From Anarhynchus alexandrinus (lineage: Eukaryota > Chordata > Aves > Charadriiformes > Charadriidae), in contig VUYV01000003.1 in assembly GCA_008711295.1 (NCBI GenBank), positions 2,987,586-3,051,585 on the forward strand: 64,000 nt of DNA, given 5' to 3'. The translations under genes were made by a program, and so were the position numbers. Numbering within the stretch: position 1 is the first letter of the stretch; every line of letters starts with the position of its first letter. Below, piece after piece: positions 24,190-34,000 of the stretch. The notes beneath the pieces were generated by a model. It had not been told where the DNA came from. It saw only the letters and a program-made list of their open reading frames with translations, and did not search any database.

Positions 24190-24939
24190 AATCTGTCGGT
24201 ACTGGGACCCGTACTGTTCAATATCTTTGTCAGCGACATGGACAGTGGGGTCGAGTGCACCCTCAGCAAGTTTGCCGATGATACCAAGCTGTTTGATGAG
24301 GTAGACATGCTGGAGGGGAGGGATGCCATCCAGAGGGACCTGGACAGGCTGGAGAGGTGGGCCCAAGCCAACCTCATGCAGTTCAACAAGGCCAAGTGCA
24401 AGGTCCTCCATCCGGATAGGGGTAATCCCAAGCATAAATACAGGCTGGGCAGGGAAAGGCTGGAGAGCAGCCCTGAGGAGAAGGACCTGGGTGTGCTGAT
24501 CGACGAGAAGCTCAACATGAGCCAGCAATGTGCGGTTGCAGCCCAGAAGGCCAACCGCATCCTGGGCTGCATCAAAAAAAAAGTGTGGCCAGCAGGGCGA
24601 GGGAGGTGATTCTGCCCCTCTACTCCACTCTCGTGAGACCCCACCTGGAGTACTGCGTCCAGCTCTGGAGTCCCCAACATAAGAAGGACATGGACCTGCT
24701 GGAGCGTGTCCAGAGGAGNAACATTAGGAAGAAGCTTTTCACTTTGAGGGTGGTAAGGCACTGGAAGAGGTTGCCCAGAGAGGTTGTTGAGTCCCCATCC
24801 CTGGAGGTGTTCAAGGCCAGGCTGGACGTGGACTTGGGCAACCTGGTCTAGTGGGAGGTGTCCCTGCCTATGGCAAGGGGGTTGGAACTCGATGATCTTC
24901 AAGGTCCTTTCCAACCTAAACCATTCTATGATTCTATGA
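24190..24939 (+). mobile_element. CR1 LINE, 3' half of reverse transcriptase ORF2
   Basis: This is a 5'-truncated CR1 copy that begins inside the reverse transcriptase. The translation starts at [18 protein letters not shown] and includes the RT catalytic FADD motif (the FADDTKL context, about 24,268-24,288). It continues through [20 protein letters not shown] and [15 protein letters not shown]. At an A9 run (24574-24582) the frame shifts, and the next frame carries [20 protein letters not shown] and [20 protein letters not shown]. An N at 24719 then joins directly to [20 protein letters not shown], skipping about 60-70 codons expected in the family. ORF2 stops with TAG at 24849. The 3' UTR and ATTCTATGA tail follow, nearly identical to those of the copy at 0.73-1.95 kb, so both belong to one subfamily. 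It is not functional because the RT N terminus and endonuclease are absent. Confidence 0.96.
24719..24719. other. Single N: probable assembly join inside CR1
   Basis: The N falls exactly where the CR1 protein jumps from LLERVQR to NIRKKLF. The missing segment is inferred from the usual CR1 ORF2 layout, so this N probably hides an unresolved length rather than one ambiguous base. Confidence 0.7.
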
Positions 24940-25395
24940 ATCTCTATGTAGAAGTGAGGTAAAATCTACCAGTCTGAAAATCTTATAGGTACTTCTGACT
25001 AGGAACAATCAATTTAATCCATTCACTAAAAAACCTACTTTTCTTAATGTCAGTTTAAATCAAATTCAAAATAATTATGATAAATGTAAGTTAACTATTT
25101 ATTTGGAACATTAGAGGTCTTTTTTTCTTTTGTATTTGTTAATATCATCACTGAGCCCTTAGACTATCAGACAGAGTAGAAATTAAGTTGCTTCCTGATA
25201 ATTCACATTTTACAGCCTTTTTCAACTGTGATTCCTATAGTTGCATCTACAAATTAAAATTATTTAAGTCAACAATTTCACTGCCCTCCTCTGAGGTTCT
25301 TGCTGCTCATTTCCACTTCTGTGCTATAAAGGACGTTGTACTCTCTGGGCCATGAACAAAGCTGTGGGATGATTTGGATTAAGGTAGAGTTTTAA

Positions 25396-25455
25396 ATATA
25401 TGTACATTTGTAAATGTACACACACAGAGTGATTATACATATGTATGTATATATT
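25396..25455 (+). repeat. TA/TG/CA-rich microsatellite-like patch
   Basis: Alternating purine-pyrimidine words (ATATATGTACA, TACACACACA, ACATATGTATGTATATAT) over about 60 bases. They include the near-perfect palindrome TGTACATTTGTAAATGTACA at 25401-25420 (9 of 10 arm positions pair). Confidence 0.6.
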
Positions 25456-25978
25456 TCTGGATTTATCTAGATCAACGTAAATTCACTGTTTGACCATAGA
25501 ACTACAGTTAAAGACTCCAGAAAAATGGCTGAAACTATGTGAAGGTGGGAGGGAGACTGAATTACTTCTTTTTGCGTCAAGACCATCTTTCCCAACATAA
25601 AACGTATGTTAAATTGTAACCTTAAACTGTCTCTACATTGTGAAGAGATGTGTGCTGTTGTATCAAGGGGAAAAATAGAGATTAGGGATCACAAATCTAC
25701 TATAAATCTTTGATATAGAAGGGTACACGTAGATTTTGTTTCTGTGTAACTAGTCAATGACAGTGAGATGCACTCTGATTTGAAGCTTACCTAGAGTTGC
25801 TAATATGAGCAGAAACTAGTGCCTCCTTTCCACTAAAATGTTTACTTAGAAGAACATGCGCTCAATAATGGATTTATCTTAATGAGATAATTCAGCTGAT
25901 TTTTCTTAAGGTAAAAGTATCTGGGTTTTTTTCTGTTGATTCCTGAGAGTGTAGAAAACTGATCTGGAATTCCCTACC

Positions 25979-25979
25979 N
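25979..25979. other. Single N in unique DNA
   Basis: One N within TCCCTACCNTTCTTTG. Unlike the other three, I see no duplication or missing element around it, so it may be a true ambiguous base or an undetected join. Confidence 0.6.
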
Positions 25980-26076
25980 TTCTTTGTTTTCCAGACTATA
26001 TTATTCAACTGTCAAACAATTCTCTGTCTGTTTAAATAAATGTCTTAGTTTTAGATGTTAAGTTTAATGTCAGGTT

Positions 26077-26090
26077 AAAAAAAAAAAAAA
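26077..26090 (+). repeat. A14 homopolymer
   Basis: Fourteen consecutive A. No retrocopied gene is recognisable upstream. Confidence 0.9.
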
Positions 26091-28302
26091 GAATACTTGA
26101 ACTGGAAGCGCAATATGAAAACATTGATCTAAGCCATGTTTTGGGAAGTAAAGTAGGAGAGTTTTCAGTTGACTAAAATTTTCAAGGTATTACTTTTTGT
26201 TGTCAATAGAATAAGAATGTTTTTGAATAATTCAGATTCTTGTAGTATGGGAAGAAGCTATTTATGATTCTTTGCATATTTATAAGAAAGAATGTACATG
26301 TGCATCATATCACTTAAGAAATATTTATCAGGCACTCAGCTAAAATATTTAGATATTGTCCCTTACAGAAGTAGTTTCAAAGCAGAATACTTGACTTTTA
26401 TTGCCTCCACAGAAAGCAGAATTAACTTTTTGGGCTGCATATTTCAAAGCAACAGATATCTATGAGGTAGATAACGAAGTGTGCTCCCCTGTTTCACAGA
26501 CTACTGAATATGTAAACAGGGATCTCAGCTGCCTATGGCATTTTTTGGGGCATGGTTCCGCAAGTATTTTTTTTTCTTTTAGTAGCAAAGCAGACTTGTG
26601 TAGTTACCACCTACTCTGCTTGTTCCCATATCCACTACCACATGGCTCTTTCAGAGCAGAAAATACCATGAAGTTTTCTTTTGAATTAAATATGAACTGT
26701 CTGAATTTAAAAGAACACTCCAAGACCCTTACAAATTATTCCAAAATATGCTTTCTAATTTCACTAAATCTTTTCTTAAGTTCCTTTAGCATTTTAAAAA
26801 TACAGTCAGAAAACAATATCCCTTATGTACACATGTACACTGACCTCCACGTTTCTTACAGATTTCTTATCGAGTTGAGTCTTGAACTGCTTAACGCAAC
26901 CCAGAAAAGATGCATCAAGGGCCTGTCAAATGCTTGCTCAGCTCTAAGAGTATAATTGTTGGTAACTGTGCATTACACAGTTGCATCACTACAGTTATAT
27001 GCACCTGCACTGTCTCTGATCTCTTTGGCTACAGCTGGCAGTTTATTTGAAGGTCACTTCACAGCCCTGATTCACTGTTTCTCTGGGTATGGGATTGTGG
27101 CCATTTGTGATTTGTTTTATTCACTGTGGTAAAGCTAAAAAATGGATGCCTTGAAGTGTTAGAAAATTATTACGTTGCTCTTCCAGCATTTATAAATAAG
27201 GGATTTAATATTTCAGACAGCTGTAACCCTTATGAACACTGTATTTGAAACAAACCTAAGAGATTAGGTTGTGGAGATTAAGAAGCAAAATTTCATGCAA
27301 GGAATTACATCACAGACAGTAGCTGAGCAGCTAAAGCTTCTATATAATGCACATTACACTAACAGTTCAAAGCACTTAGATTAATTTTGTCTCACACTGA
27401 TTTCCAATTATAAATGCTATTTCAGAATATTTTAAAAAGCTTTTAAAAAATCACTGGTTTCACACACCTCCAAATTTATGGACATAAAATTACTGATGCT
27501 ATTCATTAAAAAATCATACTAAGGAAAAAATAAAAGCTTCTTATGGCCACTGATTCCCCAAAGCACTGAGGTATGCAGTTAATTTCAATCAAAATAGATG
27601 GAAATTTAGTACTTACGTAAGAACTGAATGGTCTCAAGACAAAGACATGAATTGAATGCCAGTGTAGACACTCACACACTGTTGATGAAATAAGTCCAAG
27701 TGCTTTGCTTAGCTGGAATCTAACAGAGTGAAACCCCTTGCAAGGAGGGCAGGCTGATTAATTCTAAATCTGTATCAGTGTTTTCAAAGTTAGGTACATC
27801 AGAAATTTTATTTTGCATAAGTTGTTTTACTGGAAATGAAACAACCTTCCCCACCTCAAAATCAAAGAACTTTCTTCTTCTCACCCATTTATTTCACTAA
27901 ATCTTACTATGCAGATGTTCTAGTAAGAACATGTGGAAATGGATAGCATTTGAGGGGGCATGTACTGGTCCTGTTTGTATTGTTGTATGAGAAATCTGCA
28001 GAGAAAGTAGCATGGACTGAGTTGGTATGAACCATTCTCATTTCCATCGTGCTGGAAAAGTAGAAAAGGAGCAAGAATATCTATGACAGATGAGGTTTAA
28101 TAAAAAGACTTCCATGTTCCTGGTGTTAGCTCTGCTCTGTACCCTATGCCAGCAATATCACCAGTTTGAGATTAACTTTCTTTACCCATCTTGCCATAAT
28201 TGGAAGTTGCAAAATAAGCCAAGACATTCAGTCCTCAAAGAGTATTTTCATTAAATTATTTGAAGACAACTTTATAGTTTATTTTCATTCTTGTCTTATC
28301 CC

Positions 28303-28339
28303 CTCCCTTCCCCCCTGTATTTAATTTGGGGGAAGGGAG
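28303..28339. repeat. Perfect homopyrimidine/homopurine inverted repeat
   Basis: The left arm CTCCCTTCCCCC (28303-28314) and right arm GGGGGAAGGGAG (28328-28339) are perfect reverse complements, separated by 13 AT-rich bases. It could form a 12-bp hairpin or a triplex-prone structure. Confidence 0.85.
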
Positions 28340-30249
28340 AAAAAAAATATCACCGTCTTTGCTCCATATGGTGCAAAGAAACAGGTAGTTACTTGGATCA
28401 CATTAGTAATGCTTTTTATGTTGGGTAGACTGGTATAAGCAGCAAGGACAAAATAACTGATGACAATAATAATTTTGGAGATGTACCTGTAGACTTAGTG
28501 ATGTTTTTTTAATTAAGGAACAACCAGTAGTGTTTAGTACCAGTGTAGGCTTTTTAGAACTTATTTGTAGTATTGTTTTTTAGATGACATTAAGTTAGAG
28601 TATTAGAGATTAGTTGCTATTGTACTTAGCCCTAATTGCACACAATAGCAAATATAGCCTGCTCGTTGTGCTATGAAAAAGTGTTGGGTGGGAAATTTTC
28701 ATACAACTTGCTTCCTCTTCAGTGATGCTAATTCACTGAAAATATTTGTTGGTATGAATGGTTAAGTTTTGACAAATCTGTCAAATTGACATTTTTTCAA
28801 AAGTCTTGAAATTTTTCATCATTAAATTAAGTTTTTAAATGGAACAAAATCCATTTTTTCATTTCAAAACTCTCAGACTTAGATTGTTGAGCTTATTGTG
28901 GTAAAGAATTGTCAGATCAAATATAAGAAGTAACTGTAGTCAGAATACAAATTCTCTCTTTTCAAGATAAAGGGAGTATTTACAACAAAACTATTTTTAA
29001 GATATTGCATTTTATTCTCAACTTGTAACAGAGTTACTTTTAAATATCATATTTTTAGTGTGCATGCAATCTTTTGGCCAAATAATTTTACCATTACTGT
29101 ACCTTGCCATGTATTAATTACGTCTTTTCCCCATATCAGTGCATGATGAAGGCAGTTCAAAAGCCACCTCTGATACAGGTGTAACAGTTAGATGCAGAAC
29201 TGGTTTTCCATCATCATCTTCTGTGTCTATCCATATTTGGAGTGTCGATGCCCTTAATGCACATGTGCAGAAAGAATAAATCCCACTGAATTGTCTATGT
29301 TGGATGTGACAGTTTGAGATGCTTTTGTTGTTATACTGCAGGAACTGCTAATGATATTTTGTGGGCTTTTAATCTTTGATATATAAGCAACAAAAAAATT
29401 CCATCTATCCTTGATATATCAACTTCGGAAAAAAAAGGATAGGAAATTAAAATTCAAGTGTCTAGTTCAACAGAAACGTAAGATTTCTGAATGAATTTTG
29501 TTACTTTTCTGTTATATCACTACACTAATTTCCTATTGGGTTTTCTTCTAAATGGAGGCTTTGAAATTGAATTGTACTTTATTGTGATGTATGTAAGTTT
29601 GAAGATCCAAGAGAAATTTAATCTTGCAAGCTAAACCCTGAATTAGTAGTTGAGGAGAAAACTAGCGATCTCACAAATGGAGCTTGAATAATACAGTGTC
29701 AGCATTATGAAAAAAAAACCTAGGACTTTTAAATTTGTTCCCCTTTCTCCAGGGACAAACACAACAAAGACATAGGCGACCACTCACAGAATTTATTCTG
29801 TCTTTTTATTATTAACTTAATATATTCATATAAGCGTGTGTATGTATTACCTTAATTTAGCTGACAGCTCCAGTTTTGTAGTGGTTACTTTAACACACAC
29901 AGAACTTTGCTAAATCTAAAAAAATGTATTTTTTTGCTCTGATGTACTCTGCAGATTGTATTAAAATGACATCTGGTGGAGAATTGTTCTTGAAGATAAC
30001 CACTTCAAATTTCAAGCTAAGGTAGTCATTTAAGATCACAATTTTATATCACAATATTTCTGTATAAAAGAGTCAGTCGATAGATTCTCAGCAATCAGTG
30101 AAGCAAAGATTAAAGCTTTTTGCTGTGTAAATCAAAATTCATTTCATCTTTACAGTTCTGCGGGCTACTTATGCATAATTCCCTATGTATTTCTACACAT
30201 AAAATTCTATTTTTGTGTATGTATATAATTCTAACTTGTCATTCTTCAG

Positions 30250-30312
30250 GCAAGTTGAATATGAGTCAAGAGTGTGCCCTGACAGCCAAAAGGGCCAACC
30301 ATATCCTGGGGA
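30250..30312 (+). mobile_element. CR1 ORF2 scrap
   Basis: About 60 bases translate to KLNMSQECALTAKRANHILG. The same CR1 segment appears in the 24.2-kb copy as [20 protein letters not shown]. It lacks anything on either side that continues the element and abuts LTR-like sequence directly, so it is a fragment left by rearrangement, nested insertion or misassembly. Confidence 0.75.
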
Positions 30313-30316
30313 GACT

Positions 30317-30463
30317 GTGACCCTGTGGAGAGCCCATGCTGGAGCAGGCTCCTGGCAGGACCTGTGACCCCAAGGAGAGAGGACCTCATGCTGGAGCAAG
30401 TTTGCAGGCAGGACTTGTGATCCCGTGGGGAACCCACACTGGAGCAGTCCATTCCTGCACACC
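30317..30463 (+). repeat. Three imperfect ~47-53-bp tandem units within the LTR
   Basis: Units start at 30317, 30364 and 30417, each opening GTGA(C/T)CC and containing a CA(T/C)(G/A)CTGGAGCA core. A diverged, shorter unit follows at 30464-30501. Expansion by slippage within an LTR is the likely origin. Confidence 0.7.
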
Positions 30464-30530
30464 ATGGAAAGGGCTCACATTGGAGAAGTTCATAGAGGAC
30501 TGTCTCCTGTGAGAGAGGGGCCATTACTAT

Positions 30531-30553
30531 ATCATAGAATCATAGAATCATAG
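30531..30553 (-). mobile_element. CR1 tail repeat, minus strand, cut at a gap
   Basis: ATCATAGAATCATAGAATCA is the reverse complement of the CR1 terminal repeat. The body of the element should follow to the right, but an N at 30554 intervenes and the sequence returns to the LTR. The CR1 body is therefore either absent or lost in assembly. Confidence 0.72.
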
Positions 30554-30554
30554 N
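30554..30554. other. Single N: probable assembly join
   Basis: It sits between a truncated CR1 tail and a second copy of the preceding 46-bp LTR segment. Confidence 0.8.
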
Positions 30555-30810
30555 GGGCTCACATTGGAGAAGTTCATAGAGGACTGTCTCCTGTGAGAGA
30601 GACCTCACACTGGAGCAGCAGAAGAGCATGAGGAGGAAGGAGCAGCAGAGACGTGTGATGAACTGACCACAATCCCCGTTCCCCATGCCCCTGAACCACT
30701 CTGGGGGAGGAGGCAGAGAAATCAGAAGTGAAATTGAGCCCAGGAAGAAGGGAAGAAAACCCAATAACATTTGGGTTTATTTCTCATTACCCTACTCTGA
30801 TTTGATTGGC

Positions 30811-30816
30811 AATAAA
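30811..30816 (+). promoter_or_regulatory. AATAAA polyadenylation signal in LTR
   Basis: A canonical hexamer about 190 bases before the LTR 3' end, the position expected near the R/U5 boundary. Its activity is unknown. Confidence 0.45.
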
Positions 30817-31003
30817 TTAAATTAATTTCCTCAAGTCAAGTCTATTTTGCCTGTGATGATAATTGGTGAATGATCTCTCTCTGTCTTTAACTCAACCCAT
30901 GAGCTTTCCATCATATTTTTCTCTCTTCCTGCCCTGTTGAAGAAGAGGAGTGATAGAGTGGCTTGGTGGGCAGCTGGCGTCCAGCCAAGGTCAACCCACC
31001 ACA

Positions 31004-34000
31004 ATATTATTCAGACTTTTTTATTTTTCTGTTTATACTTCTAATTATATTTGATCATATATACAATTGCTTTCAATTCAGGGCAGCTGCTTTACAAATA
31101 AACGAAAGCTACAAGTACGCAACTGTTCTGAAAAACTTGTTACTTTTTTTGTGTTGAAATATAGGCTGTTGTAACTAACTCTAGGACAGTTTCATAGGAT
31201 AAGACTTCTGCTTTTTAAAGAGCAATCACTGAATCTAATCTGTGAAGCCACAGATGCAAGTTATATGGACAGCTTCTTAAATGAGGAACACCCAAGACAC
31301 TTACTTCCCAGAAAAAATATATGAAGAACCAAATAAAGTTGCTCTTTTTGGCAGAGTGAAAAAACATGCAGTTAACCAGTATTTGGAATAACTTCATAGC
31401 AAAATGGAACACATTATAGATATAGCCAGACACTTCAAATTGTGAGTACAACGAAATACTTTAAGTAAAGAAAAAGAAGAAATTGGTTTATGGTTTTAAC
31501 TTCATCTTATTTTTATTTTCATTATTGCAATTCTTTGCTACATCTATAAATCAACAACAGTTTTTTAACGAGATGATACTGAAGTTATTTTCCCAATATA
31601 TTTACAATAACAGTTTACATAATGCTCTTCTGTCAATGTGAATATATTTTTTTTCTTTCTTGAATTCCTTCTTTTGTGTAGATTTTCTGTACAATGTGTA
31701 AAAAAAAGATTACACAGAAACAACAGATTCAGGAAAGACATTACCTTTATTGTAGAAAAGCTCAGGAACATTGCTTACTTATATGCAACTAAACTCTGGA
31801 AACAGGACAGAACTGGACTATGTACCATGGCATCCCTCTTGATAGAACACATGGTATCTCAGACAGAGAATACAATTTAGCCCAGTAGTAAATTGATAAG
31901 ATTTTCAAACAGAATGTTGTTAAACAAAGCTCATCCTGAATATGGCTTTCCCCTAATAATAAGGGAAAATAACTTGAATTAATTACTCAGTAATTAATGT
32001 ACTGTTTAAATAAACAATACTGGTAATAATCTGCTTATTTTCAGTAGTGTGTTTCACCTCCTCCATGACCTTTATTTATTTCCCAGGTCATTACTCATTT
32101 CATTTTTATTTCAACAAACTCCTATATACATCTATACCTTTGACTTTCATTTTTACTGAGAACAGAATGAAAAGTGTTGCCTCAGGGTTTTATCAACAAG
32201 GTTTCTTGTATTAGTAGTACACAATTTGTTATTAAATAATATTACTGGATCGGTTTTGTCTGTCTCAAGAGCTAAGGAATACACACAAATCTAATATTGA
32301 AGTGAAGTGAATAACTGTGTTAGCTTTAAGATGTGCAGACCGTTGCACACACTCCATATATATCAATTACATTTTTGCTGTTCCCATCTCTGGGATTCCC
32401 AGAACTGTCTTCTAATGGTTTTAAGGAATACTGCCTGATTTAATCTCCAAATATTTTTATAACAAACTGTATAACCAAAGTACCACTGACTTTTAGCCAT
32501 AAAGGAAATTTCCAGAGAGCAGCTGAAAGATGACTTTGTAGCTCAGACTTGGCTTATTTAGGGACAGAGTAGAACCAAAGAGCTGAACTTGTGCTACTAA
32601 GGAAATCTGGGTAGCTCTGCTGGTGGTCAGTGACTTCCACAACCAGTTCTTGGACTAATGTCACATGTTCTCATCCCAGCACAGGGGATATATACTAACA
32701 GGGCTGAAACTCATTTTTATTACACTCTTTAGCTTGTCCCTAGTCTGGGGCAACCCAGAAAATCAGAGAGTCCTCCTAGGCCCAAGTCTTCCATCTCTTT
32801 TGCAGACATTAACATTTTATTTATTTCTTATTTAATACTACATTGGCTAGACAAGGTTTTTTTAATGATGGGCTAAATTAACAAGTGCTTCTGTACTGTG
32901 CGGGACCAATCTTTGTCCTTCTTAATCCACCGAGGGTTTGGGTTTTTTTTTGTTATTCTTCTTTTATGTTGTTAGAATTTGTTTTCACATGGATCAGCTA
33001 AGCTATCCTTCAGACAAAGTTCAAGCACTGACAATGGAGATAAATAGATGGAATATGTGGTGCCAAGAAGCTGATGCTGTATTCTCTGTCAAAATAACCA
33101 GCAACCTTGAAGGTGGCTAGCCCTGTTTATCAAATCCTCTTGATCCCTGGGGATTTACAAGTGCATTGGGAACATAAAAAAAGAAAAATAAGAAATAATA
33201 CAGGAAGGAAAAATACAAATTATTATTTACATTTAGAAGAACCGAAAGAATACTCAACCCACCTAGTCAGTAACAGATGAGAAGGAAAACAGTCTGAACT
33301 TGTTTTGTGGACATACATAAACACAAAGTTTTGTATTTCATTAAAGATGTGAGAGAGAAGCACAGACAGTCTTTGGAATGAAAATAAAGTATAATTTAGA
33401 GGAGACAATATTGTAAGAGATTTGCAGTTTGGGTATGTTTCAAAGTCCCCAGGCACCCCAGGAACTACAGATGTCTATGGCGGACTTTCAGCCTTGTCTG
33501 CTCTGGACATTAGCAGGTTTCTTTTCTAGATATGGACTGCCAACAATTGCCTCTGGAGTGGATTTGCTTTTCTGGTATTACCATTTACAGAAGACAATTC
33601 AGAAGCTATAGCCACTTTAAATATATAGCTACTAGCTGATTTAGCAGTGTTAGCTGAAAAAAGCTTTACGTCTGCACTTTAGCAACAGCGTGGCTTCTTA
33701 TCTGCTCTAATGCATTAAGCATTTTCATTCAGGCTAGAAACATATGTGACGGTGGATCCCGTGGCCTGAGTCAGGAATGAGATGCCTTACACAGCATGCA
33801 CAGGAGGCTGTCAGCCCTGGAAGATTCAAGGTTTAAGAAGAGAGCTGCTTCTTCCTCTGATCATTTTTACTTTTGTGTTTTACTGGGGACTCTGGCTTTA
33901 CTCTTGTAAATGTTTTTTATTAGTTTATTTGCTGGTTTTTTTTTTTTTCCAAAATCCTTGTTTCTGCTTTTTTCAATTTATATAAATAGCCATAAATTTC

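Larger units (their letters stand above)
24940..30249. other. Unique AT-rich DNA, no gene recognised
   Basis: No supported gene. The stretch contains a TA/TG-rich patch near 25.4 kb, an isolated N at 25,979, an A14 run, and a purine/pyrimidine inverted repeat at 28.3 kb. The long frame at 26401-26955 begins with TTG and reads like random sequence. Confidence 0.5.
30471..30600 (+). repeat. 46-bp perfect direct repeat around a CR1 tail and an N
   Basis: Bases 30471-30516 and 30555-30600 are identical (starting GGGCTCACATTGGAGAAGTT and ending CTGTGAGAGA). Between them lie GGGGCCATTACTAT, a CR1 tail and an N. The arrangement fits an assembly overlap left unmerged at a gap, perhaps around a minus-strand CR1 insertion. 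Confidence 0.9.
30313..31003 (+). mobile_element. Avian ERV-type LTR, 3' part, disrupted
   Basis: From about 30,317 the sequence consists of repeated GC-rich units (GTGACCC..GTGG..GCTGGAGCAG). It then moves into a segment with an AATAAA signal at 30811-30816 in the context TTGATTGGCAATAAATT. It ends at 31,003 in GGTCAACCCACCACA, with a CA 3' end as expected for an LTR. I recall this arrangement from an LTR type found widely in birds. The TG 5' end is not visible, because the upstream side is CR1 scrap. A minus-strand CR1 tail, an N and a 46-bp duplication interrupt it at about 30,517-30,554, so this region is probably partly misassembled. Non-coding. Confidence 0.72.

Noticed and set aside
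24147..24914. 255-codon minus-strand frame
   Set aside because: It is the antisense of the plus-strand CR1 ORF2, which carries the FADD motif and family blocks.
26401..26955. 184-codon frame
   Set aside because: Starts with TTG, first Met far inside, composition like translated T-rich non-coding DNA, no domain.
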